A stretch of DNA of 64,000 nt from an uncultured Lachnospiraceae bacterium. GTDB lineage: Bacteria; Bacillota; Clostridia; Lachnospirales; Lachnospiraceae. Under the pieces are notes generated by a model. That model made no database searches. It was not told the DNA's origin and worked only from the letters and a program-made list of their open reading frames with translations. The stretch spans positions 17,114 through 81,113 of the forward strand of contig CAJTTI010000014.1 in assembly GCA_910579225.1 (NCBI GenBank), read 5' to 3'. A program made the translations under genes and the position numbers. Positions 1 through 7,572 of the stretch are shown piece after piece; within the stretch, counting starts at the first letter, position 1, and the number at the start of each line of letters is the position of its first letter.

Positions 1-784
1 GGATTTTTCTCCCCACCGGGGCAGCATACACCGTGCAGATATAGTTTTTGTCTGCAGAGGGACCGGGCGGAAAGCCAAGAAGATCATCCATCCGGTCCTG
101 GTCGTAGGCGCCGACGGCGCAGGTACCGCAGCCGATGGATTCGCAGGCCAGATACAGGTTTTCGCACACATGTCCGGCGTCAATCAGGAGGTATTTGGCA
201 GCTTTTTGTCCATAGCGCCATTCCATACGGTAGGGGATGGAGGCCCAGACAAAGAGAACCGGGGCGGAGGCTGCGAAACGCTGTCCGCAGAGAGCATCTG
301 TCAGTTCTTCTTCAAAATCAGAACGGTCATCCCAGAACTCCAGTTCGTGTTCTTGGGGAAGATAATGGTAGATGCCTTTTTTCAGCCCGTCCACCTGGTT
401 GACGAACAGAAACGTCTCAAAAGTATGACGGGAACCGGCGGATGGGACATTCCGGAAGGTGACCGGGTTTTTGTGTCCGGCAAAGCGGCGGACGCCCTGG
501 GTGCTCCACAGAAGGAAGGACAGCTCCAGAAGAGTCAGCGGCAGATCTGCATAGTTTCGCCTGCTTTCCCGTCCGCCGATCAGTTCCATAATATTTCCCG
601 TAAAAGAAAGTGATGTATAATCGGCGGGAAGTTTGATGGTGTCGGTTCCTTTCCCTGGCAGAAGGCAGGGGATGGAAGGGAGCTTCTGCTGCTGATCCGT
701 CTCTTCTGCGCCGGCGTCCTCTGCATGGTATCCCTTCAAAAGTTCCCGGTTTTTCATAATCTCGTATCTGGTTTTGTCGTTCAC
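1..784 (-). CDS. SagB/ThcOx-type nitroreductase-family oxidoreductase (partial, runs off left edge)
   Basis: The minus strand is open from a GTG start to the left edge, giving about 261 residues with the C-terminus missing. The protein has the pattern of the SagB/ThcOx branch of the FMN-dependent nitroreductase fold: an arginine-rich 'GGRESRRNYADLPLT' segment, then 'LSFLLWSTQGVRR', then 'PSAGSRHTFETF', and later 'DAGHVCENLYLACESIG'. Members oxidise azoline rings in peptide natural products or act as stand-alone nitroreductases. No cyclodehydratase, precursor peptide or exporter is visible nearby, so a stand-alone redox enzyme is the safer reading. The GTG overlaps the stop of the upstream small gene (GTGA) and has a GGGGGA ribosome binding site about 8 nt upstream, which suggests translational coupling. 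Confidence 0.8.
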   Translation of the reverse strand, partial: MNDKTRYEIMKNRELLKGYHAEDAGAEETDQQQKLPSIPCLLPGKGTDTIKLPADYTSLSFTGNIMELIGGRESRRNYADLPLTLLELSFLLWSTQGVRRFAGHKNPVTFRNVPSAGSRHTFETFLFVNQVDGLKKGIYHYLPQEHELEFWDDRSDFEEELTDALCGQRFAASAPVLFVWASIPYRMEWRYGQKAAKYLLIDAGHVCENLYLACESIGCGTCAVGAYDQDRMDDLLGFPPGPSADKNYICTVYAAPVGRKI

Positions 785-1056
785 TGCATTTCCCCCTTTT
801 TGCTGATATGTAATCTTCCTGACATCATAGAATCCCAAAATTCTTTATCTCCTTTTGGATAAATGCCGTTCGGCAAAATATCAACTACTGCATTAAGAGC
901 AGCAGCACATGGAGGTGCTCCTGCTTCTTCCAATGCCTGTACCGCTTCACGGCCATAAATCGCAAAAATCTCTTCAAAAAAATTGGGCAACGCATCCGCT
1001 CTGTTTGTTACGAAAGACCACAACATTTGTTCTGAACGTCCATGAAAAATCATCAT
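781..1056 (-). CDS. Small DMP19/DUF4375-like protein, N-terminus probably lost
   Basis: A 91-residue reading frame placed directly upstream of, and overlapping, the SagB-type gene. The pattern (an acidic-aromatic FFEEIFAIYG helix, then an AALNAVVDILPNGIYPKG segment) resembles the C-terminal part of DMP19/DUF4375 family proteins, but this is from memory and weak. In frame, the sequence continues upstream for about 15 sensible codons (VTEAEKALWTR) to a stop without any start codon. The real N-terminus therefore may have been lost and the first ATG has only a poor ribosome binding site. A TATAAT lies on the same strand at 1101-1106, without a good -35. It may be a relic whose translation still feeds the downstream GTG start. 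No function can be assigned. Confidence 0.45.
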   Translation of the reverse strand: MMIFHGRSEQMLWSFVTNRADALPNFFEEIFAIYGREAVQALEEAGAPPCAAALNAVVDILPNGIYPKGDKEFWDSMMSGRLHISKKGEMQ

Positions 1057-1309
1057 TCTTGTCCATAGTGCTTTCTCTGCTTCAGTTACCTGTATGAACC
1101 ATTATAACATGAAAGACTGCTGAAAAGAAGAGATAAGGAAAGAAGTGTCATACATTTAAGGGAAAGCCGTTCGATTTTCTCTTTTCAGCCACTAACCATA
1201 TTTTTTCTTCGTTAACTTAAAGATGATTCAAATTTAGGGTTATACTATGGAAGGGCATGGAAGATTCCTCACAAAACTACAAGAAAGCTTTTCTGCATTT
1301 TGATATGGC

Positions 1310-1354
1310 ACCCTCGGTGGACAAGGGCGTATATCCCCTTGTTCACTGAGAGTA
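1310..1354. repeat. Dispersed palindromic repeat, copy 1
   Basis: The left arm CCCTCGGTGGACAAGGG and right arm CCCCTTGTTCACTGAGAG are near-complementary around a short GTATAT centre. The same arms and spacing recur at 31284-31327 and 35151-35197. This copy is the most diverged (GAGAGT instead of GAGGGT in the right arm). It sits in an AT-rich spacer about 155 bp before the broken GNAT gene. Confidence 0.8.
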
Positions 1355-1508
1355 AAAATGGACAATTGCATAATGCACGGAATGTTATTACGAAATCAGA
1401 TAAAAACATTTAAGAATATGTAAAAAATATGGTTGTAATTCTATATTGATGGATGGATACTATCAGATAGATGTGGATTTAGAAAAGCAAAAGGAAAAGA
1501 ATTTTGAA

Positions 1509-1853
1509 ATGATTATAAGAGAATATCAATCATCAGACTGCAAAGAGTTGACAGAGCTTTTTTATAATACGGTACATACTGTAAATGCAAGAGATTACAC
1601 AAAGGAGCAATTAGATGCATGGGCAACAGGCGAGGTGGATTTGAAGAAATGGAATCAGTCATTTCAAGAACATTTTAGTGTTGTTGCGGTTGATAATGAT
1701 AAAATTGTAGGGTTTGGGGATATAGATAAGACGGGCTATCTTGACCATTTATTTGTCCATTCTGATTATCAAGGATATAGAATGGTTAAAGAGCAACAGG
1801 TAGAACGACAAGGAGTTTTTCTTACAAATTTTATTATGATAAAGGAGCGGTAA
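1509..1853 (+). pseudogene. GNAT N-acetyltransferase with internal in-frame deletion
   Basis: The first ~90 residues (MIIREYQ..., GFGDIDKTGYLDHLFVHSDYQG) and the last ~24 (YRMVKEQQVERQGVFLTNF...) match the two ends of a common small GNAT acetyltransferase family of about 150 residues. The middle is absent: DYQG, which normally leads into the acetyl-CoA-binding Q-x-x-G-x-G/A loop and its helix, jumps straight to the beta strand after the FFEKRGY region. About 35-40 residues are missing without a frameshift, so the cofactor site is lost and the product is probably inactive. The start is the ATG preceded by AAAGGAAAAG; an in-frame ATG at 1446 adds 21 unrelated residues. The gene is visibly AT-richer than its neighbours, suggesting acquisition followed by decay. 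Confidence 0.75.
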
Positions 1854-1969
1854 ATGCAGGCAGCTCATCTTTCCAGACGGACAGCCAGGGCGTTTCTTGT
1901 CCGCATAATCCCCTTCTTATTTACAGGTTTCATTCACATCTGACACTGGAGGCGTGTGAAAAGTAACAG

Positions 1970-1998
1970 TTGTTGTTTCCAACAGAAAAAGCTATAAT
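1970..1998 (+). promoter_or_regulatory. Sigma-A type promoter for azlCD
   Basis: TTGTTG (-35), a 17-bp spacer and a perfect TATAAT (-10), followed by an about 85-nt leader to the azlC start. Confidence 0.7.
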
Positions 1999-2088
1999 AG
2001 TAGGGGAGTCTGGCGTGCTGACGATTTTGCTTTACATCATTTAACTGAAAACAGACAGAACAGCACACCGAAAAAGAGGAGAGTTTGT

Positions 2089-2796
2089 GTGAAAAGTCAA
2101 AATACTTTTGTGATAAAGCAGGCATTTTATAAATCGCTTCCGGTACTGGCCGGATATATGATTCTTGGAATCGGGTTCGGGATTCTGCTTCGGAATGCAG
2201 GGCATGGAGTCCTCTGGGCGCTGACGATGAGCAGTATGATTTATGCAGGCTCCATGCAGTATGTAGGTGTGGGCCTGATCGCCGGCGGCGCTTCGGTTGT
2301 CACAACAATCCTTACGACGATTATGGTAAATGCCCGTCATCTGTTTTACAGTATTTCCATGATTGAGCGCTATAAGGATACCGGGAACTATAAGCCGTAT
2401 CTGATCTTTTCGTTAACAGATGAAACCTATTCGCTTCTCTGTGACGGCCAGGTGCCGGATGAAAGAACAGGTAATCTTTATCGCTTTCTTGTGTCCTTCT
2501 TTAACCAGTGCTATTGGGTTTTAGGAAGCGTAATCGGGAGTCTCCTGGGGAGTGTGCTGCCTTTTTCCACCGATGGAATCGAATTTTCCATGACAGCACT
2601 CTTTATGGCGTCTTTTACCGAGCAGTGGATTTTAGGGGGGAATCATATTCCGGCGCTGGCAGGCGCTGTCTGTTCCCTTTTGTGTCTGTTCTTATTCGGG
2701 CCGGAGCAGTTTCTCATTCCGTCCATGTTTCTGATTACCTTTGTTTTGACGGCTGTTCGAAGCCGAATCCAGTCCGGCAGGGAGGAGACCGAATGA
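2089..2796 (+). CDS. azlC: Branched-chain amino acid exporter large subunit AzlC
   Basis: A 235-residue polytopic membrane protein of the AzlC (BrnF) family, the large subunit of a two-component exporter for branched-chain amino acids and analogues. Diagnostic segments are the early GYMILGIGFGILLRNAG helix, the SSMIYAGSMQYVGVGLIAGG motif and NARHLFYSISMIERYK, followed by SLTDETYSL. Length and hydrophobic profile are normal for the family. Translation starts at GTG, behind an AGAGGAGAG ribosome binding site. The stop overlaps the ATG of azlD by four bases, so the two subunits are expected to be made together from the promoter upstream. Confidence 0.92.
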   Translation: MKSQNTFVIKQAFYKSLPVLAGYMILGIGFGILLRNAGHGVLWALTMSSMIYAGSMQYVGVGLIAGGASVVTTILTTIMVNARHLFYSISMIERYKDTGNYKPYLIFSLTDETYSLLCDGQVPDERTGNLYRFLVSFFNQCYWVLGSVIGSLLGSVLPFSTDGIEFSMTALFMASFTEQWILGGNHIPALAGAVCSLLCLFLFGPEQFLIPSMFLITFVLTAVRSRIQSGREETE

Positions 2797-3116
2797 ATCC
2801 GGATGTACATATTGCAGTTTTAGTCCTGACCATGGCATGCGTGACATGTCTGCTTCGTTTTCTGCCGTTTCTGATTTTTCGGAAACATACACCGCCTTAT
2901 ATCGTCTATCTGGGAAAAGTGCTTCCTTCGGCGATAATCGGAATGTTGGTTGTCTACTGCCTGAAGGATGTGGAGATCACGGCGGCTCCCTTTGGTCTGC
3001 CGGAACTGACGGCTCTGGCAGTGGTGGCGGCGCTTCAGTACTGGAAGCGGAATTCTCTGATCAGTATTCTCTCTGGAACTCTGTTTTATATGGTCCTGAT
3101 CCGGATTGTATTATGA
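2793..3116 (+). CDS. azlD: Branched-chain amino acid exporter small subunit AzlD
   Basis: A 107-residue hydrophobic protein of the AzlD (BrnE) family, the small partner of AzlC in the inner membrane. Three to four transmembrane helices are visible, with the family's CLLRFLPFLIF segment and the GKVLPSAIIGMLVVYCLKD stretch after it. The start is the ATG overlapping the azlC stop (ATGA), with GGAGGAGA just upstream; the frame is open further upstream inside azlC but that part is not coding. There is no recognisable intrinsic terminator directly after the gene. Confidence 0.92.
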   Translation: MNPDVHIAVLVLTMACVTCLLRFLPFLIFRKHTPPYIVYLGKVLPSAIIGMLVVYCLKDVEITAAPFGLPELTALAVVAALQYWKRNSLISILSGTLFYMVLIRIVL

Positions 3117-3391
3117 ATGTATGTTCGTTTGCGTGATCTTTTTGTAAGCATGCATCCGGTATGCCTTGTTGTCCGCTCTGAAAATCAAAGAAATCGTGGC
3201 GGTCAGGCCTGAAATCAACGGGCTTTCATCCCGGGTTTGGCGGGAATTTAAAAGTTAAATAACTGGTCATTGAGAGGCAGAAAAAATGGGATAAAGGCAC
3301 CGATAAGCTGAAACCTTTGATTTTACAGCGGATAAGATAATTTTGGGATATTTATCTTGACACTACCCACATAAGAGCGGAGGTATCCTTA
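3117..3391. other. Spacer between azlD and the prolyl-tRNA deacylase gene
   Basis: A 275-bp spacer. It holds a 10-bp perfect palindrome (TCAGGCCTGA, 3203-3212), some G/C-rich sequence, and a TTGACA close to the next gene that has no properly spaced -10. I see no gene and no certain promoter or terminator. Confidence 0.4.
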
Positions 3392-3880
3392 ATGAATAAA
3401 CAGGAAATCTATGCATATCTGAAGAGTCGGAAAATCTGGCATGAGATTACAGAGCACAAGGCGGTTTACAACATGGAAGAGCTTTCGGACGTTGCTCTTC
3501 CCTATCCGGAGGCCGATGCCAAAAACCTCTTTGTGCGTGACGATAAAAAGCGTAATTATTATCTCATAACCGTGAAAGGGGACAAACGGGTGGACTTGAA
3601 TGAATTCCGGCAGAAACATCATACAAGGCGTCTGAGCTTTGCCTCAGAACAGGACCTTATGGATCTGTTAGGACTCATTCCCGGAGCGGTGACGCCTCTG
3701 GGCCTGCTTAATGATGAAGCGCGCAAAGTACAGTTTTTCCTGGATCGGGCGTTTGCGGATGCACAGGGGCTGATCGGCGTACATCCCAATGACAATACGG
3801 CGACGGTCTGGATGAAGACCAAAGATCTGTTAAATATGATCGAACAGCATGGCAATGAGATTCACATTGTAAAGATTTGA
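3392..3880 (+). CDS. Prolyl-tRNA editing deacylase (YbaK/ProX, PrdX-like)
   Basis: A 162-residue free-standing trans-editing domain of the YbaK/ProX fold, which hydrolyses mischarged Ala- or Cys-tRNA(Pro) in the cytosol. The family signatures are present: the N-terminal HEITEHKAVYNMEEL, the substrate-pocket lysine in VKGDKRVDL, the central LLGLIPGAVTPLGLLND loop and the C-terminal HPNDNTATVWMK. Length matches stand-alone members such as ProX/PrdX in clostridia. It starts at ATG behind a GGAGG. The gene appears monocistronic; the small orphan gene 40 bp downstream has its own ribosome binding site. Confidence 0.88.
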   Translation: MNKQEIYAYLKSRKIWHEITEHKAVYNMEELSDVALPYPEADAKNLFVRDDKKRNYYLITVKGDKRVDLNEFRQKHHTRRLSFASEQDLMDLLGLIPGAVTPLGLLNDEARKVQFFLDRAFADAQGLIGVHPNDNTATVWMKTKDLLNMIEQHGNEIHIVKI

Positions 3881-3919
3881 AAAGTCTGCTGAAAAATAAA
3901 AAATGAAAGAAGAGAAAAA

Positions 3920-4381
3920 ATGTTGACAAAACCCAAAAATGGATGGACCGATTTTAGTCTGGAAGGTACGTTTGCATACGGTTTAAGCTATCTGGACGAT
4001 ATCGCGTTTGAATGGCTGGATCAGGCAATACACGGCTTGGAAACTCTGAGTCCTTTCTGTGTAAAAGGCTTTCTGGAACCGAACCGGATGCTTTGTATGG
4101 TCAGCTACTGGAACTGCCATATTATTGTGGAAGACGATGAACGGCGCCCTTTGAGACAGGAACAGATCCGAAGGGAGTATTCACATACCAGCATGATCGA
4201 ATTCTGCAAATGTCTGTACAGTGATATCAGTGAGCATATAGATGCGTGGGTTTCTTTTGTGGACTATGTGGATGCCGATCCGGAGAAAAAAAGACAGCAG
4301 CTTTTCCAAAAGCTGGAAAAACTGAAAGAACTGATTGGACAAAGAGAAGAGTGTTTTGGAGAAAACCGGTGTTTTCTTTAG
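3920..4381 (+). CDS. Hypothetical protein (possible immunity-type orphan)
   Basis: A soluble 153-residue protein that I do not recognise. It begins with GWTDFSLEGTFAYGLSYLDD, is rich in aromatic and acidic residues in the first half (WLDQAIHGLETLSPF, MVSYWNCHIIVEDD), and ends in a lysine/glutamate-rich helix (about residues 120-142) that could form a coiled coil. There is no signal peptide or membrane segment. Size, acidity and position in a run of unrelated small orphans are typical of immunity or cytosolic stress proteins found in polymorphic-toxin neighbourhoods, but no toxin is seen here. A weak AAGAGAAAAA precedes the ATG. Confidence 0.7.
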   Translation: MLTKPKNGWTDFSLEGTFAYGLSYLDDIAFEWLDQAIHGLETLSPFCVKGFLEPNRMLCMVSYWNCHIIVEDDERRPLRQEQIRREYSHTSMIEFCKCLYSDISEHIDAWVSFVDYVDADPEKKRQQLFQKLEKLKELIGQREECFGENRCFL

Positions 4382-4432
4382 AGAGAGCTGAAAAAGGAAA
4401 GGCACGTTTTCGCGGGGCGGTGAAAAATCGAA

Positions 4433-4948
4433 ATGTCAAATATCATATCATTTGATGAAAAGGTCACACCGGATGACGATTCGCTTGCGATGTCAAACGG
4501 CGGAACCGATGTGCTGATCAGCGTTCTGGCGTTAAGCGGGTCCGTCCTTGCACAGACGGAAAATGAAAAGCGGCTGATGGTTTATTTATCGGAAAATGAT
4601 CAGATCCGGGGCAGAGGGTGCGTTGGATTTGAGATTGTTGAGATGCCGTGGAACGGGGATACCTTTGAAGAAGACAAGAAGTTTATGAAGAAGGTCATAC
4701 AAGGCGCAAAAAAGAAAACCGGCTGGGAAAAGCTGGATTACTGCCCGAATGAAGAACTGGTTTTCCGTCACTTAAGAATTTTTGAACAACTGATCAACCG
4801 GATGACCATCCATGACATTCGAAAGGACGCATGGAGAAACTGGATCGCTGAGGCAGAAGAAGATGACCCGATCCATCGCGGTTTTCCGCGGTGTGAAAAG
4901 CACGGTATTTTTTTAACCTGCTTAGGGTGTCAGATATGCAACAACTGA
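4433..4948 (+). CDS. Hypothetical protein with C-terminal Cys/His cluster
   Basis: A 171-residue soluble protein of unknown function. The N-terminal third (MSNIISFDEKVTPDD, then VLISVLALSGSVLAQTENEK) reads like a short beta-rich domain; the C-terminal 25 residues carry a compact cluster, C-x2-H-x5-C-x2-C-x2-C, that could bind a metal. Such a terminus is also found in some immunity-like proteins. The ATG lacks a strong ribosome binding site, and the next gene (NnrE) starts 17 bp after its stop, so they may be co-transcribed. No family assignment is made. Confidence 0.65.
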   Translation: MSNIISFDEKVTPDDDSLAMSNGGTDVLISVLALSGSVLAQTENEKRLMVYLSENDQIRGRGCVGFEIVEMPWNGDTFEEDKKFMKKVIQGAKKKTGWEKLDYCPNEELVFRHLRIFEQLINRMTIHDIRKDAWRNWIAEAEEDDPIHRGFPRCEKHGIFLTCLGCQICNN

Positions 4949-4965
4949 ATTTTAGCAGGAGGTGC

Positions 4966-5646
4966 ATGGTGAAAAGACTGGCAACGACAGCACAGATGAA
5001 AGAACTGGACCGGACGGCCATAGAAGACTGGAAGATTCCGTCTCTGGACCTGATGGAGCGCGCGGCGGAAGCCGTTGCAAAACGGGTTCTGAAGATCGAA
5101 GCACAGACGGAGGGAAACAGACGGATCACGATTTTCTGCGGTCCGGGTAACAACGGCGGAGACGGAATTGCAGCAGCACGGCTTCTGATGCAGAGCGGCT
5201 GTAAGGTCTGTATTTATCTGGTGGGCGACCGGGAAAAGATGACACCGGATGCCCGTTTTATGGAGCAGAAACTGATGACTGCCGGCGGAGAGCTGAAGGA
5301 TTACGGGCCGGATTCTTCCGCGCAGCAGAAGTGGATCGAAAGCAGTGTGTGCATGGTTGACGCACTGTTCGGCGTAGGGCTGAAGCGTCCCATAACGGGA
5401 GACTTTCTGGCTGCCGTCCGTCAGATGAACCGGGTATCCTGCCCGGTGATATCCTGTGATATCCCGTCCGGGATAGACGGAGATACCGGGAAGATCCTTG
5501 GAGAGGCAGTCCGTGCGGACCATACCGTGACCTTTACCTGTTCCAAATATGGTCTGGAGCAGGGAGAGGGAAAGAGATACGCAGGAACCGTGGAGGTGGC
5601 ACAGATCGGAATTCCTGAAGAACTGATCCGTCAGGTTCTGGGGTAG
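4966..5646 (+). CDS. nnrE: NAD(P)H-hydrate epimerase (single YjeF_N domain)
   Basis: Catalyses epimerisation of the R and S forms of damaged NAD(P)H hydrate, allowing repair by the companion dehydratase. The YjeF N-terminal Rossmann-like domain is complete: CGPGNNGGDGIAAARLL near residues 58-73, VDALFGVGLKRPI near 125, and DIPSGIDGDTG near 164. The usual clostridial enzyme is a bifunctional ~500-residue Nnr with a C-terminal dehydratase; here only the epimerase half exists, about 227 residues, and no dehydratase gene is visible in the window. AGGAGG lies just ahead of adjacent ATG (4966) and GTG (4969) codons; either may be used. The flanking genes are orphans rather than metabolic genes. Confidence 0.88.
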   Translation: MVKRLATTAQMKELDRTAIEDWKIPSLDLMERAAEAVAKRVLKIEAQTEGNRRITIFCGPGNNGGDGIAAARLLMQSGCKVCIYLVGDREKMTPDARFMEQKLMTAGGELKDYGPDSSAQQKWIESSVCMVDALFGVGLKRPITGDFLAAVRQMNRVSCPVISCDIPSGIDGDTGKILGEAVRADHTVTFTCSKYGLEQGEGKRYAGTVEVAQIGIPEELIRQVLG

Positions 5647-5721
5647 ATAAAACGGTCAGGGAAAGACGGGAAGGTCCGACGGGATATCCGGCGGCAAAAA
5701 ACAATTCAAAGGAGTATACAG

Positions 5722-6492
5722 ATGCGACTGGTTCAAAGTGCAGCGAAAAACGAAAGAAAGTATGGGGGCTTTCCTTATGGTCTGGATCTGGATACCGGAG
5801 ACTGGTTTCAGGTTTTTTCGGCCTGTCTGGGAAAGATGATGGCGATACAGACAGCCTGTAGTGAAATTGTGGTGAAAGGGCAGGACTGGAACGTGGATTT
5901 TTCAGAGGGAACCATACGGTTCGGAAACAGGACATATCCCGTTCAGTTTCTCGGCAGTGAGTCCGCATCCGGCAATACCTGGCTGTGGGGCTGGGAAAAT
6001 ATCAACGGATTTTCGGAAAAGATCATTCAGCTGGCGCAGCAGACAAGAGAAAAGGGAGAAGACCTGGGGCTTAAGCCGCTGACAACGGCAGAATTTACAC
6101 TGGATGATACATATAATGGGCATCATCTGTCCATTGTAACCTGCGGCCTGGCTGAAAAATACTGTTATTACCGAGGACCGCATTCCGGCGGAGCAATCCT
6201 GGTTGCATTTTCAGATGTTCCGGATGAGGTGTTTGCGCCGGTGGATATTCATAAATTTATATCCATAACCACCCAGTGCATACAGCAGTCTTTGGTGGAT
6301 CACAGGCTCTTTGTGGAAGGGTTTCTATTATGGAATCATACAAAATACGACTGGAATGGGCATACATTGACGGCTCATTTCGATCAGGACCTGAACATGG
6401 AGTTTGAACAGACAGAGAAATGCCTGCGGATCTGCTCCATGACAAACAGGCCGTCTGAGGCAGAAAACCGCGAAACAGGAGACCAGACATGA
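5722..6492 (+). CDS. DUF6882-like hypothetical protein
   Basis: A 256-residue soluble protein. The segment FGNRTYPVQFLGSESASGNT followed by WLWGWENINGFSEKIIQLAQ matches what I recall of the DUF6882 family, in which a beta sheet ends in a W-x-W-x-W-x-N motif before helices. The second half (HHLSIVTCGLAEKYCYYRGP, SGGAILVAFSDVP) has no function that I know. Family members occur scattered in bacterial accessory regions. It starts at ATG behind AAAGGAG and lies 75 bp after nnrE, possibly in the same transcript. Confidence 0.7.
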   Translation: MRLVQSAAKNERKYGGFPYGLDLDTGDWFQVFSACLGKMMAIQTACSEIVVKGQDWNVDFSEGTIRFGNRTYPVQFLGSESASGNTWLWGWENINGFSEKIIQLAQQTREKGEDLGLKPLTTAEFTLDDTYNGHHLSIVTCGLAEKYCYYRGPHSGGAILVAFSDVPDEVFAPVDIHKFISITTQCIQQSLVDHRLFVEGFLLWNHTKYDWNGHTLTAHFDQDLNMEFEQTEKCLRICSMTNRPSEAENRETGDQT

Positions 6493-6544
6493 TTTTGAAT
6501 GCTGTACATAATCCGGAGACAGACAAATGAGGGAAGGAGCCTGC

Positions 6545-6913
6545 ATGAACCTGAAAAAAATACCTGGTACGTTTTCGATCTGTAAAGTGACGGATTATTC
6601 ACAGGTGAATCCGGACGCAGTCTACTGCTTTACCGGGCAGACGGAGGAAGAAAAATCTCTGGTCTGTCTCACGGAACATGTGCCTCAGAACACAACGGAG
6701 CGGGAGGATGGTTGGAAAGCGTTTCGGATTCAGGGAATTCTGGATTTTTCACTGATCGGAATACTGGCAAAAATCACATCGCTTCTGGCAGAGAATCAGA
6801 TCGGTATTTTTGCCATATCCACTTATCACACGGACTATATTCTGACCAGACAGGAGCAATATGAAAGAGCACTGAAGATACTGGAAGCTGCCGGGTACAG
6901 GGTAGAAGCGTAG
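6545..6913 (+). CDS. ACT domain-containing protein
   Basis: A 122-residue protein with an N-terminal beta-rich part (ICKVTDYSQVNPDAVYCFTG) and a C-terminal ACT-type regulatory fold: FRIQGILDFSLIGILAKITSLLAENQIGIFAISTY, then DYILTRQEQYERALKILEAAG. This two-part arrangement is common in small stand-alone ACT proteins, which probably bind amino acids, although no ligand can be deduced. The start chosen is the ATG 7 nt behind GGAAGGAG; an earlier in-frame ATG lies on top of that site. It stands 52 bp after the DUF6882-like gene. Confidence 0.82.
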   Translation: MNLKKIPGTFSICKVTDYSQVNPDAVYCFTGQTEEEKSLVCLTEHVPQNTTEREDGWKAFRIQGILDFSLIGILAKITSLLAENQIGIFAISTYHTDYILTRQEQYERALKILEAAGYRVEA

Positions 6914-6982
6914 TTTCTGCCTAAACTGTGACGTACGGCTGACAAAAGCAAGTTTCAAACATGCGCTGGAGCGAAGATATCC

Positions 6983-7016
6983 TTCATGGAAGGAACCATT
7001 TCTTTCATGGAAGGAA
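6983..7016. repeat. Pair of 13-bp direct repeats in a 350-bp spacer
   Basis: TTCATGGAAGGAA occurs twice, 21 bp apart start to start, i.e. two helical turns. The core TTCATGGAA is itself nearly symmetrical. The rest of the 6914-7263 spacer has a TATACT at about 7190 without a clear -35 and a weak TGAGCC/GGCTCA inverted repeat; I see no gene in it. Confidence 0.6.
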
Positions 7017-7263
7017 GATAAAAAATAGTAAATTGAGCCAAAACAGGTGATAAGATACAAAACAGGCTCACATAGTGAACCGAAACTACAGCATTCCTAC
7101 CTTTGGAAAAAGGCTGTCTGTATATCAATACTTAACGGGTGGATGCATCAGCCATTAATATCAGGATGCCTAATTATTGAATATACTATAAAAGAATGCT
7201 CGGCACGGAAAATGATTTTATAACGTTTTGCGCCCGGGCGAAGCGAAAGGAATGGATATAAAA

Positions 7264-7509
7264 ATGAAACACATGCTGCGTACATGGAGCAGCGCAGTGC
7301 TGTTGGCCGGATGCATCGTACTTGCAGTCGGAGTCTATTACGAAATGATAAAAGCCGGAATTCCATATCAGGATCCGCCGCCTGCATTACAGATTCAGTA
7401 TGCCGTCAACATGGGCATCGGAGAGGAACTTTGCAGGATCGGTTTTTTTACGATTCTGGCCGGTCTGGCTTTTCGTCTGGTGGTCTGGCTGCTTACAAGA
7501 AACAGATAA
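7264..7509 (+). CDS. Small two-helix membrane protein
   Basis: An 81-residue protein with two clear transmembrane helices (about residues 7-24, SSAVLLAGCIVLAVGVYY; and about 57-76, FFTILAGLAFRLVVWLL) joined by a short loop containing IPYQDPPPALQ. It ends with a basic LLTRNR, which would keep the C-terminus in the cytosol. No family is recognised. GAAAGGA is correctly spaced from the ATG used here; an ATG four codons earlier is too close to it. An 11-bp hairpin follows the stop. Confidence 0.65.
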   Translation: MKHMLRTWSSAVLLAGCIVLAVGVYYEMIKAGIPYQDPPPALQIQYAVNMGIGEELCRIGFFTILAGLAFRLVVWLLTRNR

Positions 7510-7542
7510 AGGCTCTGCTTTCAAATAACAGAAGCAGAGCCT
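7510..7542. terminator. 11-bp hairpin between convergent genes
   Basis: AGGCTCTGCTT and AAGCAGAGCCT pair perfectly around an 11-nt loop. There is no good T-run on the plus side; on the minus side the hairpin is followed by TTTATCTGTTTC. It may act as a weak two-way terminator. Confidence 0.5.
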
Positions 7543-7572
7543 GAGAGACAAAACAGAGTTGACGGATTCTGT

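Noticed and set aside
1..784. Azole-modified peptide (SagB-type) biosynthetic cluster
   Set aside because: No precursor peptide, cyclodehydratase or transporter is visible on the available side.
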